From Hoylesella pleuritidis JCM 14110 (GTDB lineage: Bacteria; Bacteroidota; Bacteroidia; Bacteroidales; Bacteroidaceae), in NCBI RefSeq assembly GCF_000613725.1, contig NZ_BAJN01000002.1, forward strand, positions 124,001 through 188,000: a DNA stretch of 64,000 nt, in the 5' to 3' direction. Below are positions 8,406 through 17,481 of the stretch, one piece after another. The translations under genes were made by a program, and so were the position numbers. The notes beneath the pieces were generated by a model. That model saw only the letters and a list, made by a program, of their open reading frames with translations. It ran no database searches and was not told where the DNA came from. Each line of letters begins with the position of its first letter. The stretch's first letter is position 1.

Positions 8406-9417
8406 ATGGAAGAGCAAAATAATATCACCATTTATAAAACTAAAGATGGCAAATCTTCTATCGCTCTTTATGCAAAAGATGGCAATGTTTGGCTGAATCA
8501 ACAGCAAATTGCACAACTTTTTGCCACCTCAAAACAAACAATCAGCTATCACATAGTTAATATTCTGAAAGACAAGGAGTTGAAAGAAGAATCAGTTGTC
8601 AAGTATTTTTTGACAACTGCAGATGATAACAAGCAATATAAAATCATTTACTACTCCTTGGAAATGATATTAGCCATCGGGTATCGAGTACGAGGAATAC
8701 GTGGAATTCAATTTCGCTAATGGGCAACACAGCATCTCTCGGAATACCTAATAAAAGGTTTCACGATGGATGATGAGCGCTTAAAGAATCCCAATGGATA
8801 TCCCGATTACTTCGATGAACTGTTAGAACACATCCGAGATATTAAAGCTTCGAAAAAAAGATTCTATCAAAAACTACGGGATTTATTCAAATTGAGTTCA
8901 GATTACGACACACATCAAAAGGCAACTCAGATGTTCTTTGCTGAAACTCAGAATAAATTGTTATATGCAGTTACCCATCATACAGCAACAGAACTTATCG
9001 CATCACATGCCAATTCATCAAAACCCAATATGGGATTGACTTCTTGGAAGGGAACTATCGTACGTCTTCAAGATATTATGATAGCTAAAAATTATTTGAA
9101 AAAAGACGAAATTGACACGCTGAATCGACGCGTGACAATCTTCCTTAAAACAGCAGAACTAAGAGTAAAAGAGCGAAAGAGTTTAACATTAGATTATTGG
9201 CGAAATAATGTCAACAACTTACTTAATTTCCAAAATATGGATATCCTACCAGGAAAAGGAACCATATCAAACAACCAAATGGAACTTTTCGTAAAAAAAA
9301 GTATATGAAAAATTCGATCAAAAAAGAAAAGAAAGCGAAGCAAAAGAAGCTGATCTTGATGAATTGAAAGCATTAGAAGACTTAGAAAAAAGAATTAAAA
9401 AGCGAAATAATAATTAG
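8406..9417 (+). pseudogene. rhuM: RhuM-family protein, decayed by a nonsense and a frameshift
   Basis: The reading frame resembles the RhuM (virulence RhuM family) proteins: an N-terminal DNA-binding part with VWLNQQQIAQLFATSKQTISYHI, then the C-terminal block KNPNGYPDYFDELLEHIRDI...TQMFFAETQNKLLYAV...SKPNMGLTSWKG. The frame is open in one register except for TAA at 8718-8720 where a Gln (CAA) is expected before WATQHLSEYLIKGFTMDDER. A second lesion is one extra A in an A8 run at 9293-9300, which truncates the tail; removing it extends the frame to TAG 9417. Two independent lesions argue for a real pseudogene. Function of the family is poorly known. Confidence 0.75.
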
Positions 9418-9605
9418 TTTGCCAGTTCCTAAGATGTTCGATTTCACGAACAAAAAAACAGACAACCTCATACTCAGTAACCATCCACACCTTGCACGGA
9501 CGATAACGATTCTATTCCTACTAATTCTTCTCTGTCAATTCACAAATCATTTTCAATGATGCAAGAAGCATCTAATCACTGCTCAGAAAGCGTTACTTGC
9601 CCATC

Positions 9606-9716
9606 ATTTAACGGTTAGTTGTACTGCAATTAACAGTTAAACGCACAGTTAAGTAACGGTTAATCGCACACCGTTTAATGCTTAAATACACATCCATTAA
9701 ATATTAATTGCTCCAT
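9606..9716. repeat. 22-bp repeat array 3 (5 units, decaying)
   Basis: Units start at 9606, 9628, 9651, 9673 and 9695. One interval is 23 bp, the others 22. Cores decay from TTTAACGGTTAG to ATTAAATATTAA along the array. It lies between convergent genes. Confidence 0.8.
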
Positions 9717-9770
9717 CAATAGATATTTATTTGATAATCAATAATTTGCAGCGGTAGTCTTTTTTGCGTT

Positions 9771-9787
9771 CATCCGCGTAGCGGATG
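9771..9787. repeat. Short hairpin CATCCGC-GTA-GCGGATG
   Basis: Perfect 7-bp stem with a 3-nt loop. A near-identical copy (CATTCGC-ATA-GCGGATG) occurs at 52851-52867, also in non-coding DNA beside a 22-bp array. Confidence 0.55.
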
Positions 9788-10005
9788 ATACAGAGTCATT
9801 CACACTCTGTATTTACGTGGGAATCAACCAAATACAATCCGTTTTGTGAGGAGCGACTCATCATAAAACGATTATAGCTTTTCGAAAGACAATTAACCGT
9901 TAGCCTGAATATGACTCGTATATATATGATTTTCGATGATATATAGGTGTAGCCTGATTTTAGCTTTGGACTGTTTCGGCAGGACCTTTTCACCCTTTCA
10001 CTTTC

Positions 10006-11945
10006 TCACTTTTTCACCTTTAAAAATATTCTTGTGGCGTTCAATACGGCTAAAAGGGCGACGCCACTGTCGGCAAATACGGCCTCCCATAGTGTGGCAA
10101 CGCCTAACAAGCCGAGACACATCACGAGGAGTTTGATGCCGATGGCCAAGGCGATATTCTGATAAACGATGGTGCGGGTGCGGCGACTCAGACGGAGCGC
10201 TTCGGCTACTTTCGACGGTTCATCAGTTTGAATGATTACGTCGGCGGTCTCAATCGCAACGTCAGAACCCATTGCGCCCATCGCCATTCCTACACTGCTG
10301 AGAGCCAAAACAGGTGCATCGTTGATGCCGTCGCCAACAAATGCCACCGTCATTCCGCGCTGTTCCAACTGTTCGATGTAGTTGACCTTATCCTGTGGAA
10401 GCAAATTGCCTTGACCGTTATCAATGCCGAGAGCGGCCGAAACCTCGTCGACCATAACCTGACGGTCGCCCGAAAGGATATCGATTCGTTTCACACCTGC
10501 TTCACGCAAAGCATCGACGGCTACACGGGCATCGGCTTTCGGCGTATCGGCCAACTCAATATGCCCTCGAAACTCGCCGTTGCAAGCGCAGAGAATAACC
10601 GTCCCCGAGAGTCCGTTCACAGTTGTGGGATATGCCACTTGGTGTTTGTCGAGCAGCCGTTGGGTACCGATAAGCCATGCTTTGCCGTCGACCGTTCCCT
10701 CGATACCGTGTCCGGCAATGTCTTTTATCGTGGCCCGGCGATCCGAATGGCGCCCATTCACGATGGCTTTGGCAATGGGATGATTGCTGTTTTGTTCGAT
10801 GGCGACGATCGATTGCAAGTCGTCGTCAGTTAATCCGACCGTCTTCTGCAAAGTGAATGCGCCCGAAGTTAGTGTCCCGGTCTTGTCGAACACGACAGTA
10901 TCTACGCGTGTCATTGCATCGAGATAGTTGCCTCCTTTGAACAAAATACCGCGTTTGGAACTTGCGCCGATGCCTCCGAAATAGGTCAGCGGTATGCTGA
11001 TGACCAATGCGCAGGGGCAAGAGATGACCAGAAAGACCAATGCCCGGCGGAACCATTCGCTGAAAACGTAATGAAAACCGCCGTCGATCGTGGTGTAAAT
11101 CCACGGTAACAGCACGGTGAGAACAGCCAAGGCGATGACTGTCGGTGTGTAAACGTGGGCGAATTTGCGGATGAATAATTCAGTGGGCGATTTGCGTTCG
11201 GCTGCCTCTTCCACCATTTTCAGGATACGCGAAATGGCCGATTCGCTCGCAGGTCGCAGTACGCAGAGGCGCACTACACGGTCGGTGGGAATCATTCCGG
11301 CCAATACTTCTGCTCCGGATGTAATGTTTCGGGGGGCCGATTCGCCCGTGAGAGCAGCGGTGTTGAAGGCAGCTGAAGTCTCACTCCGGCCGTCTCCTAA
11401 GGGAGAGGGGGCGCATAGCGTTCCGTCTAACGGCACTCGTTCGCCTGCTCTTACTTCTATAATGTCGCCCACTTTCACGTCATCGGGATCGGTTTCGACA
11501 GTGGTTGCACCGATGTTTGGGCTTTCTTCGGCGACAGGAAGATGGTTCGTCACGCGGCGCACTTTCGTCGGGCGCAGTTTAATTAGTGCCTCGATATTGT
11601 CTCGTGCGCGGTCGACCGCCCGATCCTGAAAGCTTCGCCGATGCAGTAAAGCAGCATCACGGCCACGGCTTCGGGGTACTCACCGATGGCAAAGGCGCCT
11701 ATTGTGGCGATGGTCATCAGCATAAACTCGCTGAAAATATCGCCTTTTACGGCCCATTCCCACGCCTCGCGGACGACGGGTAAGGCCACAAAGGCATAGG
11801 CTACACCATAAAATACCAACCGTGTGGGCGTATTTTGAAACCACGCAGCATCCCATTCTTGCAGTAATAGGCCTGTAATAAGCATTGCGGCTGCCGTTAT
11901 AATCTTTCCAACAGGTAGTTTTTCTTCTCCGTGATCGTGTTCCAT
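10006..11945 (-). CDS. zntA: Heavy-metal P1B-type ATPase (Zn/Cd/Pb exporter type), frame broken near 11625
   Basis: An inner-membrane pump exporting soft divalent metals. It has the CPC membrane motif (ISCPCALVIS), phosphorylation site DKTGTLTSG, the SNHPIAKA (HP) motif and GDGINDAPVLA, with a leading membrane domain starting MEHDHGEEKLPVGK and no N-terminal HMA domain. Start 11945 follows a TACCTTTG box. The frame breaks after IGEAFR; adding one G (AGGGATC instead of AGGATC) restores RDRAVDRARDNIEALIKL. An extra segment, LCAPSPLGDGRSETSA, between VPLDGT and FNTAALTGES comes from a GC-rich palindrome at about 11385-11412. Metal specificity is inferred. Confidence 0.88.
11385..11412. repeat. 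GC-rich mini-palindrome inserted in the zntA actuator region
   Basis: GTCTCCTAAGGGAGAGGG preceded by CTCACTCCGGCC. On the coding strand it encodes APSPLGDGRSE, absent from relatives, where VPLDG is followed quickly by the TALTGES motif. The insertion keeps the frame. Confidence 0.65.
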
Positions 11946-11974
11946 TATTTTATCTTTTGATTGTTTTCTGCCTG

Positions 11975-12010
11975 CAAAGGTAAAACAATTCGGTTGCAAC
12001 TCGGTTGCAA
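11975..12010 (-). promoter_or_regulatory. zntA promoter with tandem TTGCAACCGA repeats
   Basis: The minus strand has TACCTTTG (11982-11975) 29 nt upstream of the zntA ATG. Just upstream, TTGCAACCGA occurs twice with an 11-bp period (plus-strand TCGGTTGCAA at 11990-11999 and 12001-12010). The tandem repeat overlaps the -33 region, so a metal-sensing regulator could bind there; this is inference. Confidence 0.45.
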
Positions 12011-12108
12011 TATAATACCGACGAACGGCAGAAGGTTTTTTCGTCGGAACTTATATGCTTCTGCTGTCGTAAATAATTGGTTATTAGGAAGATACAAACT
12101 CGATTGCG

Positions 12109-12196
12109 ATTAGCCGTTAAATGCCCTGCAATTAACGGTTAAACGCACGGTGAATAACGGTTAATTGCACGACAAGTAACGGTTAATTGGAAACGG
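12109..12196. repeat. 22-bp repeat array 4 (4 units)
   Basis: Units start at 12109, 12131, 12153 and 12175, with cores AGCCGTTAA, TTAACGGTTAA, ATAACGGTTAA and GTAACGGTTAA. It lies between the zntA promoter and the 3' end of yitT. Confidence 0.9.
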
Positions 12197-12201
12197 CTTT
12201 A

Positions 12202-13122
12202 TTATAAGTAAGATATAGCTTCACCCTTTTCCCCGTGATGTCTTTTCACTTTAAAGTGATCGAAACCTTTACCGTAAACGCCCATTACGGCGCTTTGCGT
12301 GACGAAAGCGTTAGGGTCTATGCCGTCGATCATTCGATAAAGAAGGCCTGCTTCGCGCTGTTTGGTGACCACGATTAGTACTTTCAGGTTGTTGCCCGAG
12401 TAGTAACCGTGGGCGTCTATAACCGTACATCCGCGATGAGGAGGGTCTGCTGTGATGCGCTCGCATATCTCATCGTAACGCTCGGAGATAATAAGAAACT
12501 GCACAGAACGGCGTCCTGAGTTGACGACTTGGTCTAAAACGAAAGCCGTAATGATGAGTACGACATAACCATAGATGACTTGTTCCCAACTGTGCAGTGC
12601 TACATAGCTAAACGTTACGATGATCATATCGCAGAGAAGAACCACTCGTCCGAGCGAGATGTCACGATATTTGTTGACGATTGCGGCCACAATGTCCGAG
12701 CCTCCGGTGCTTCCGTTGAACGAGAGTCCGTATCCGATGCCCACTCCGCAGAATACTGCACCGATGATACTGGCCATAAATGGTTGGTCGGTCAGTATCG
12801 TGGGGTGAGGGAAAAGATTGCGAAACGCGGCCACGAACATCGTGAGCAACACCACGCCATAAATCGTTTTGATGCAGAATTTAAGGCCTAACACCCTTAA
12901 AGCGATGATTAACAGTACTGCGTTTACTGAGAAAAAGGTAACCTGAACAGGCACCTTTGCACCCCAGAACAGAATCGAAGAGAGTCCTGCTACACCGCCA
13001 GTGCTGATGTTGTTAGGCAAAAGAAAGATGGTCCAACCAATGCAATAGGAAAGCATTCCGATGGCAATCATCACATAATCCATTATTTCTCGATAGAACG
13101 CTTTGCGTGTGATATGTTTCAT
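12202..13122 (-). CDS. YitT family membrane protein (copy 1)
   Basis: A polytopic inner-membrane protein of unknown transport function: an N-terminal block of about five or six hydrophobic segments (YVMIAIGMLSYCIGWTIFLLP, the GG.AG turn STGGVAGLSSILF, FNGSTGGSDIVAAIVNKY) followed by a C-terminal soluble DUF2179 domain ending GVYGKGFDHFKVKRH. Start 13122 (MKHITRKAFYREIMDY) is preferred over an upstream in-frame start because a TACCTTTG box at 13152-13159 precedes it. A paralogue with the same architecture is at 38467-39447. Confidence 0.9.
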   Translation of the reverse strand: MKHITRKAFYREIMDYVMIAIGMLSYCIGWTIFLLPNNISTGGVAGLSSILFWGAKVPVQVTFFSVNAVLLIIALRVLGLKFCIKTIYGVVLLTMFVAAFRNLFPHPTILTDQPFMASIIGAVFCGVGIGYGLSFNGSTGGSDIVAAIVNKYRDISLGRVVLLCDMIIVTFSYVALHSWEQVIYGYVVLIITAFVLDQVVNSGRRSVQFLIISERYDEICERITADPPHRGCTVIDAHGYYSGNNLKVLIVVTKQREAGLLYRMIDGIDPNAFVTQSAVMGVYGKGFDHFKVKRHHGEKGEAISYL

Positions 13123-13151
13123 CTTATTGTCTAAAATGGTTTTTGTCGATA

Positions 13152-13159
13152 CAAAGGTA
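13152..13159 (-). promoter_or_regulatory. -7 box TACCTTTG for yitT copy 1
   Basis: The minus-strand TACCTTTG ends 29 nt upstream of the ATG at 13122. Confidence 0.5.
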
Positions 13160-13238
13160 GATGAACTTTGCAACATTTCAAAATATAAACAGTGAAAAAT
13201 TGAGACACTCAAGTCGGCGATTTATCAGGGAATTTCGC

Positions 13239-13246
13239 TATCTTTG
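13239..13246 (+). promoter_or_regulatory. -7 box TATCTTTG for ruvB
   Basis: TATCTTTG lies 27 nt before the preferred ruvB start at 13274 and 12 nt before the alternative ATG at 13259. Confidence 0.5.
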
Positions 13247-13273
13247 CAGTCCAAAGGAATGCCAAACAGAACA

Positions 13274-14311
13274 ATGAACGACGACTTCGATATCAGAGAC
13301 GAACGTATTTCGCCGGCCGAACGCGACTTCGAGAACGCACTGAGACCGCCTAAATTCGCCGACTTCAGCGGTCAGACGAAAGTGGTGGAGAATTTAGAGG
13401 TGTTCGTAGAAGCTGCTAAATACCGCGGCGAACCGCTCGATCACACACTCCTTCACGGGCCGCCGGGCTTGGGAAAGACTACACTGAGCAATATCATTGC
13501 CAATGAACTGGGTGTGGGATTCAAGTTAACGAGCGGTCCGGTGCTTGATAAGCCGGGCGATTTAGCGGGTATTCTCACCTCGCTTGATGCTAACGACGTG
13601 CTGTTTATCGATGAAATCCATCGTCTTTCGCCTGTTGTCGAAGAGTATCTTTACTCTGCAATGGAAGACTTTCGCATTGATATAATGATCGATAAGGGAC
13701 CTTCGGCACGGTCGATACAAATTGATCTCAATCCGTTTACGCTCATTGGAGCCACCACTCGCAGCGGTTTGCTCACGGCTCCGTTGCGTGCCCGCTTCGG
13801 CATTAATTTGCATTTGGAATATTACGAGCCCGAAGTACTGGCGCGAATCATTAAGCGTTCGGCTTCGATTTTGAATGTTCCGATAGACAATGAGGCTGCT
13901 ATTGAACTCGCACGACGCTCTCGCGGTACGCCCCGAATTGCCAATGCGTTGCTCCGCAGAGTGCGAGACTTTGCACAAGTAAAGGGCGATGGGCGTATCG
14001 ATACAACCATATCGCGTCTCTCTCTCACGGCTTTGAATATCGATCAGTATGGTTTAGATGAGATAGATAATAAGATTCTGCTCACGATAATCGATAAATT
14101 TAAAGGCGGTCCGGTGGGAATCTCGACCATTGCGACAGCTATCGGCGAAGACAGCGGTACTGTGGAAGAGGTTTATGAGCCGTTCCTTATTATGGAGGGA
14201 TTCATCAAACGAACGCCCCGCGGCCGTGTGGCAACCGAGCTTGCGTATCAACATTTCGGCCGAAATATATTTAACAGCACCGCGAGACATCCTGGATTGT
14301 TTGATGAATAA
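13274..14311 (+). CDS. ruvB: Holliday junction branch-migration helicase RuvB
   Basis: An AAA+ motor that, with RuvA, migrates Holliday junctions. Walker [10 protein letters not shown], Walker B FIDEIHRL, sensor 1 [18 protein letters not shown] (including the arginine finger region) and the C-terminal winged helix ([29 protein letters not shown]) are all present. I start at 13274 ([14 protein letters not shown]), which matches the family N-terminus; ATG 13259 would add five residues. The stop overlaps an ATG of the next frame, and coaD begins 4 nt downstream, indicating a ruvB-coaD-ybeY operon. Confidence 0.95.
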   Translation: MNDDFDIRDERISPAERDFENALRPPKFADFSGQTKVVENLEVFVEAAKYRGEPLDHTLLHGPPGLGKTTLSNIIANELGVGFKLTSGPVLDKPGDLAGILTSLDANDVLFIDEIHRLSPVVEEYLYSAMEDFRIDIMIDKGPSARSIQIDLNPFTLIGATTRSGLLTAPLRARFGINLHLEYYEPEVLARIIKRSASILNVPIDNEAAIELARRSRGTPRIANALLRRVRDFAQVKGDGRIDTTISRLSLTALNIDQYGLDEIDNKILLTIIDKFKGGPVGISTIATAIGEDSGTVEEVYEPFLIMEGFIKRTPRGRVATELAYQHFGRNIFNSTARHPGLFDE

Positions 14312-14315
14312 AAAT

Positions 14316-14762
14316 ATGAAGACAGGCCTTTTTATAGGAAGTTTTGACCCGTTCACAATTGGACACGATGCCGTTGTGCGTCGGGCGTTGCCGTTGTTCG
14401 ATCGAATTGTCATTGGAGTAGGGGTCAATGAGCGTAAGAAATATATGTACAGCTCTGACGTAAGGGTGAAAAGCATTGCCGAACTCTATGCCGCCGAGTC
14501 TCGAATAGAGGTCAAAGCCTATAACGATTTGGCTGTGGAGTTTGCACATCGAGAGGGTGCTTGGTTCATCATTAAAGGTGTTCGGAGCATCAAAGACTTT
14601 GAATACGAGCGTGAACAAGCCGATATCAATCGGCAGATCGGCGGTATAGACACCATCCTTTTCTATGCAGAACCGAGGATGGAAAGTATCAGCTCGACAA
14701 TGATTCGTGAACTGATACACTTCGGAAAAGATGTAAGTGAATTCTTACCAATGAAGAAATGA
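14316..14762 (+). CDS. coaD: Phosphopantetheine adenylyltransferase
   Basis: It catalyses the penultimate step of coenzyme A synthesis, adenylating 4'-phosphopantetheine to dephospho-CoA. The nucleotidyltransferase signature TIGH occurs in GSFDPFTIGHDAVVRRAL, and the C-terminal ISSTMIREL motif (ISS-T-xxRE) is intact. 148 residues is close to the usual 155-165. Start 14316 (MKTGLFIGSFDP) is chosen over ATG 14304, which overlaps the ruvB stop. The stop TGA overlaps the ybeY ATG (ATGA at 14759-14762), so translation is probably coupled. Confidence 0.95.
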   Translation: MKTGLFIGSFDPFTIGHDAVVRRALPLFDRIVIGVGVNERKKYMYSSDVRVKSIAELYAAESRIEVKAYNDLAVEFAHREGAWFIIKGVRSIKDFEYEREQADINRQIGGIDTILFYAEPRMESISSTMIRELIHFGKDVSEFLPMKK

Positions 14763-15190
14763 TTACATATAACAGTGAAAGCATCAAAATGCCGAGGCTG
14801 AAACGGCGCGAGACTTCGGTTTGGATAGAGAGCGTTGCAGCTACTTACGACCGTCGGATAGGTGAAATCGGCTATATGTTTGTAGACGATGAGAAGATAC
14901 TTGAAATCAATCGGGAGTATCTCGGACACGATTATTATACCGATATCATTACTTTTGATTATGATGAAAGAGATGTTCTCAATGGTGATATCGTGATAAG
15001 TGTCGACACGGTGCGCAGTAATGCCGAGCAGTTCGGCAAGTCGTTCGACGACGAGTTGCACCGGGTCATCATCCACGGCATTCTTCATCTCTGCGGCATT
15101 AACGATAAAGGTCCCGGCGAACGTGAGCTGATGGAAGCCGCAGAAGACAGAGCACTCACACTGCTTAAGCTGCTTTCGGACAAACAATAG
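14759..15190 (+). CDS. ybeY: Endoribonuclease YbeY (rRNA maturation factor)
   Basis: A single-strand endoribonuclease acting in 16S rRNA 3' maturation and ribosome quality control. The metal-binding motif reads HGILHLCGINDKGPGE, keeping the first two histidines of HxxxHxxGxDH but with Lys in place of the third His. Bacteroidales relatives commonly show the same change as far as I recall. 143 residues. Last gene of ruvB-coaD-ybeY. Confidence 0.92.
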   Translation: MITYNSESIKMPRLKRRETSVWIESVAATYDRRIGEIGYMFVDDEKILEINREYLGHDYYTDIITFDYDERDVLNGDIVISVDTVRSNAEQFGKSFDDELHRVIIHGILHLCGINDKGPGERELMEAAEDRALTLLKLLSDKQ

Positions 15191-15226
15191 ACGTTCAGTG
15201 GTCTGCCGATGAATTCAACTGAAAGT

Positions 15227-15991
15227 TTATTTCTTCATTAGGAAGGCATCAGCATCATTGAGAACAGGGAACTCCTGACGGAATTTCACCAACGCGGTCA
15301 TATCCAATTGTGCCGTAGCTTCGCATTCGCGGTTAGCCTCACAGGCTGCAAGGGTATTGCCATAAGGGTCGAGAATAACGGATGCTCCGCAATATTCGCA
15401 CTGTGGATCACGCCCCACGCGGTTGACTCCCACCACAAAGCACTGATTCTCTATGGCTCGGGCACGCAGCAATGTACGCCACGCAGCAATGCGAGATGTA
15501 GGCCAATTGGCCACGTACAGAATGCAATCGTAGTCTTTCTGATTACGACTCCACACAGGAAAACGCAAGTCATAACACACCTCCAATAAGAATCTGATAC
15601 CTCGAAAAGCAACTATCACGCGCTCATTACCACGTGTAAAGCATTTATCTTCACCGCTGTACGTGAAGAGATGACGCTTGTCGTAAGTGTCGACGCGCCC
15701 GTTCGGCTGTACGAAATAGAATCGGTTGTAAAATCTTCCGTCGTCATTTACGGCCACAGAACCTGCTATCGCTGCTTTGCATTGGGCTGCTTTGCATTTC
15801 ATCCAGTACAGAGTCTCACCATCATTCGGCTCTGCAAGTCCGTCGGGTTGCATCGCAAAGCCCGTCGAAAACATTTCGGGCAATACATAGAGATCAGCTC
15901 CTCGTTGCCTGTCAATAGCCTCGTCTGCCGCCCGAATATTGCTTGCGGGATCGGCCCAAATGATATCTCGTTGCAGTATCGATACTCTCAT
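15227..15991 (-). CDS. Nitrilase superfamily amidohydrolase (omega-amidase / YafV type)
   Basis: A carbon-nitrogen hydrolase with the Glu-Lys-Cys triad in VLPEMFSTGF, YDKRHLF and EVCYDLRFPVW. The MFSTGF and CYDLRFPVW contexts resemble YafV/omega-amidases, which deaminate alpha-ketoglutaramate-like amides, so metabolite repair is a likely role; the substrate is inferred. 254 residues, normal length. Its ATG overlaps the TGA of the upstream DUF4294 gene (15988-15991), so the two form an operon. Confidence 0.88.
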   Translation of the reverse strand: MRVSILQRDIIWADPASNIRAADEAIDRQRGADLYVLPEMFSTGFAMQPDGLAEPNDGETLYWMKCKAAQCKAAIAGSVAVNDDGRFYNRFYFVQPNGRVDTYDKRHLFTYSGEDKCFTRGNERVIVAFRGIRFLLEVCYDLRFPVWSRNQKDYDCILYVANWPTSRIAAWRTLLRARAIENQCFVVGVNRVGRDPQCEYCGASVILDPYGNTLAACEANRECEATAQLDMTALVKFRQEFPVLNDADAFLMKK

Positions 15992-16635
15992 AGCTGCCCA
16001 GCTTCTACCATTAGCACCACACGTTCAGTCAAACGGTCGACGCCGTTGGGGTCATACTGCTTTTTAAGACTGGCTCCGAACATCCACGCAAAGGCCTGAT
16101 AAAAGCCTGCACGCACCGGACCGAGAATGGCTTGGATAAGATTATACGACGTGGAATTGCATTCACGGTAAACCAATTTGATGAGAAGTTTACCCTGTGA
16201 ATAAGTCAGTTTTTTCATTCTCGGCGTATATTCTTTCTTGATACTCTGCTCAACGTTTTTGAGATGTGCGTCTCTTGCCTTCTTGTTTGGTAAGGTTTGA
16301 AGATAGTCATAAGTTTCAAGGATAATCGTGTTGCATTCTTTTGCGATAGGCAAAACTTTCTTAACGTTGTACACCAAACGGTTGAACGCCTGCTGCTGAT
16401 ACGCATCTTTGAACACGATTGGCGGATAAACGTAAACGTTATTCAGTTCGACATACTGAATACTGTCACCTCTCAGCAGCACTTTTCCCACTTTTACCAT
16501 CGGCACGAACGTGGGATTATCCATATCAACGGCCCTATCTTCGGGGTTAATATAGCCCGGTCGGTCGTTCTGTGCTTGTATTTGCAAAGAGCAGAACACC
16601 GCAATCGCTGTGAGTATCGTCGTCTTCCACCTCAT
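15988..16635 (-). CDS. DUF4294 secreted protein
   Basis: A Bacteroidetes protein of unknown function. It has a signal peptide (MRWKTTILTAIAVFCSLQIQAQ) and the DUF4294-type body: VLLRGDSIQYVELNNVYVYPPIVFKD, then a helical region (RLVYNVKKVLPIAKECNTIILETYDYL) and a positively charged stretch ending GRVRAGFYQAFAWMFGASLKKQYDP-like sequence. Start 16635 is preferred over 16644 because a TAAATTTG box at 16642-16649 covers the earlier ATG. It overlaps the nitrilase gene by 4 nt. Confidence 0.83.
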   Translation of the reverse strand: MRWKTTILTAIAVFCSLQIQAQNDRPGYINPEDRAVDMDNPTFVPMVKVGKVLLRGDSIQYVELNNVYVYPPIVFKDAYQQQAFNRLVYNVKKVLPIAKECNTIILETYDYLQTLPNKKARDAHLKNVEQSIKKEYTPRMKKLTYSQGKLLIKLVYRECNSTSYNLIQAILGPVRAGFYQAFAWMFGASLKKQYDPNGVDRLTERVVLMVEAGQL

Positions 16636-16641
16636 CGTTTG

Positions 16642-16649
16642 CAAATTTA
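16642..16649 (-). promoter_or_regulatory. -7 box TAAATTTG for the DUF4294 gene
   Basis: On the minus strand TAAATTTG ends 6 nt before the ATG at 16635, predicting a leaderless or nearly leaderless transcript. Confidence 0.5.
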
Positions 16650-16753
16650 CGGATATTTTCTTATACTAAGTCACATCTTTATTGATATTTATAGAATTAA
16701 AATTCTTCAATAAATAATTGTCCATTTAACTCTTAATCAGAAAAACGATACAA

Positions 16754-16762
16754 TGTGGATAA
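16754..16762 (-). other. Isolated perfect DnaA box
   Basis: TGTGGATAA, the exact reverse complement of TTATCCACA. Only one copy is seen here, unlike the cluster at 32.5 kb, so it is not interpreted as an origin. Confidence 0.4.
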
Positions 16763-16899
16763 AAATAAAAAGTAGATAAGTGGATGGGTGAAAAGATTCG
16801 GATGGAAAAGTGGAAGGACACGAGATAATGAGTGCGTAATAATCATTGAATTTCCTGCTTTTCCCTTTCTGGAAATGGTTAAATATAACCCTCTTTTTC

Positions 16900-16987
16900 A
16901 TTAACCGTTAATCACCGTGCGAAAGACCGTCAAACGTCGTGCAACTAATCGTTGATCGCAAGGGGAGTAACGAAAACTCATAAATCG
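16900..16987. repeat. 22-bp repeat array 5 (4 units, degenerate)
   Basis: Units start at 16900, 16922, 16944 and 16966. Only the first has a full core (TTAACCGTTAA); the others (AGACCGTCAAA, CTAATCGTTGA, GTAACGAAAAC) are decayed. It lies in the roughly 390-bp gap between the divergent DUF4294 and dut genes, which otherwise shows only AT-rich DNA. Confidence 0.7.
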
Positions 16988-17030
16988 TTAAATACTAAGG
17001 GATTTTGCAAACGGTCTCATTTTTTATGAC

Positions 17031-17038
17031 TATCTTTG
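17031..17038 (+). promoter_or_regulatory. -7 box TATCTTTG for dut
   Basis: TATCTTTG ends 4 nt before the dut ATG, the same spacing as at dtd and ribD. Predicts a leaderless mRNA. Confidence 0.55.
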
Positions 17039-17042
17039 CCGA

Positions 17043-17477
17043 ATGAAGATACGAATCATCAATAACGGGCATCAGCCTTTGCCCGTTTATGCCACCGAAA
17101 AGAGTGCAGGGATGGACCTTCGGGCCAACATCGACGAGCCCATTGTACTGCATCCGATGGAGCGACGACTGATTAACACGGGGTTGCACATCGCTCTTCC
17201 CGACGGATTCGAGGCCCAAGTACGTCCCCGCAGCGGCCTGGCGCTGAAGCACGGAGTAACCGTTCTCAACTCGCCGGGTACAATCGATGCCGATTATCGC
17301 GGTGAAATAATGGTGCTTTTGATTAATCTTTCGCAACAAGACTTCGTTATTCGCGACGGAGAACGTATTGCCCAGCTCGTGGTTGCACGTTACGAGGGAG
17401 CACAGTGGGTAGAAGTAGAATGCTTAGACGAGACCGAACGCGGCACAGGAGGCTACGGGCATACGGGTGTGAAATAA
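17043..17477 (+). CDS. dut: dUTP diphosphatase
   Basis: A trimeric enzyme hydrolysing dUTP to dUMP and pyrophosphate, keeping uracil out of DNA and feeding dTMP synthesis. All five motifs are visible in order: [36 protein letters not shown] and [10 protein letters not shown]. 144 residues, standard. First gene of a probable operon with a TPR protein 4 nt downstream, then DUF4292 and an EnvC-like protein. Confidence 0.97.
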   Translation: MKIRIINNGHQPLPVYATEKSAGMDLRANIDEPIVLHPMERRLINTGLHIALPDGFEAQVRPRSGLALKHGVTVLNSPGTIDADYRGEIMVLLINLSQQDFVIRDGERIAQLVVARYEGAQWVEVECLDETERGTGGYGHTGVK

Positions 17478-17481
17478 ACAA

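Larger units (their letters stand above)
9418..10005. other. Non-coding stretch with repeats between rhuM and zntA
   Basis: No credible ORF. It holds 22-bp array 3 (9606-9716), a TTGATAATCAA palindrome (9731-9741), a 7-bp-stem hairpin CATCCGC-GTA-GCGGATG (9771-9787), a second hairpin ACAGAG...CTCTGT just after it, a single 22-bp-type core near 9891, and a pyrimidine-rich TTTCACTTTCTCAC segment matching the arms around array 2. Confidence 0.7.

Noticed and set aside
16754..16762. Second origin around the lone DnaA box
   Set aside because: A single 9-bp match without neighbours in 400 bp of non-coding DNA can occur by chance.
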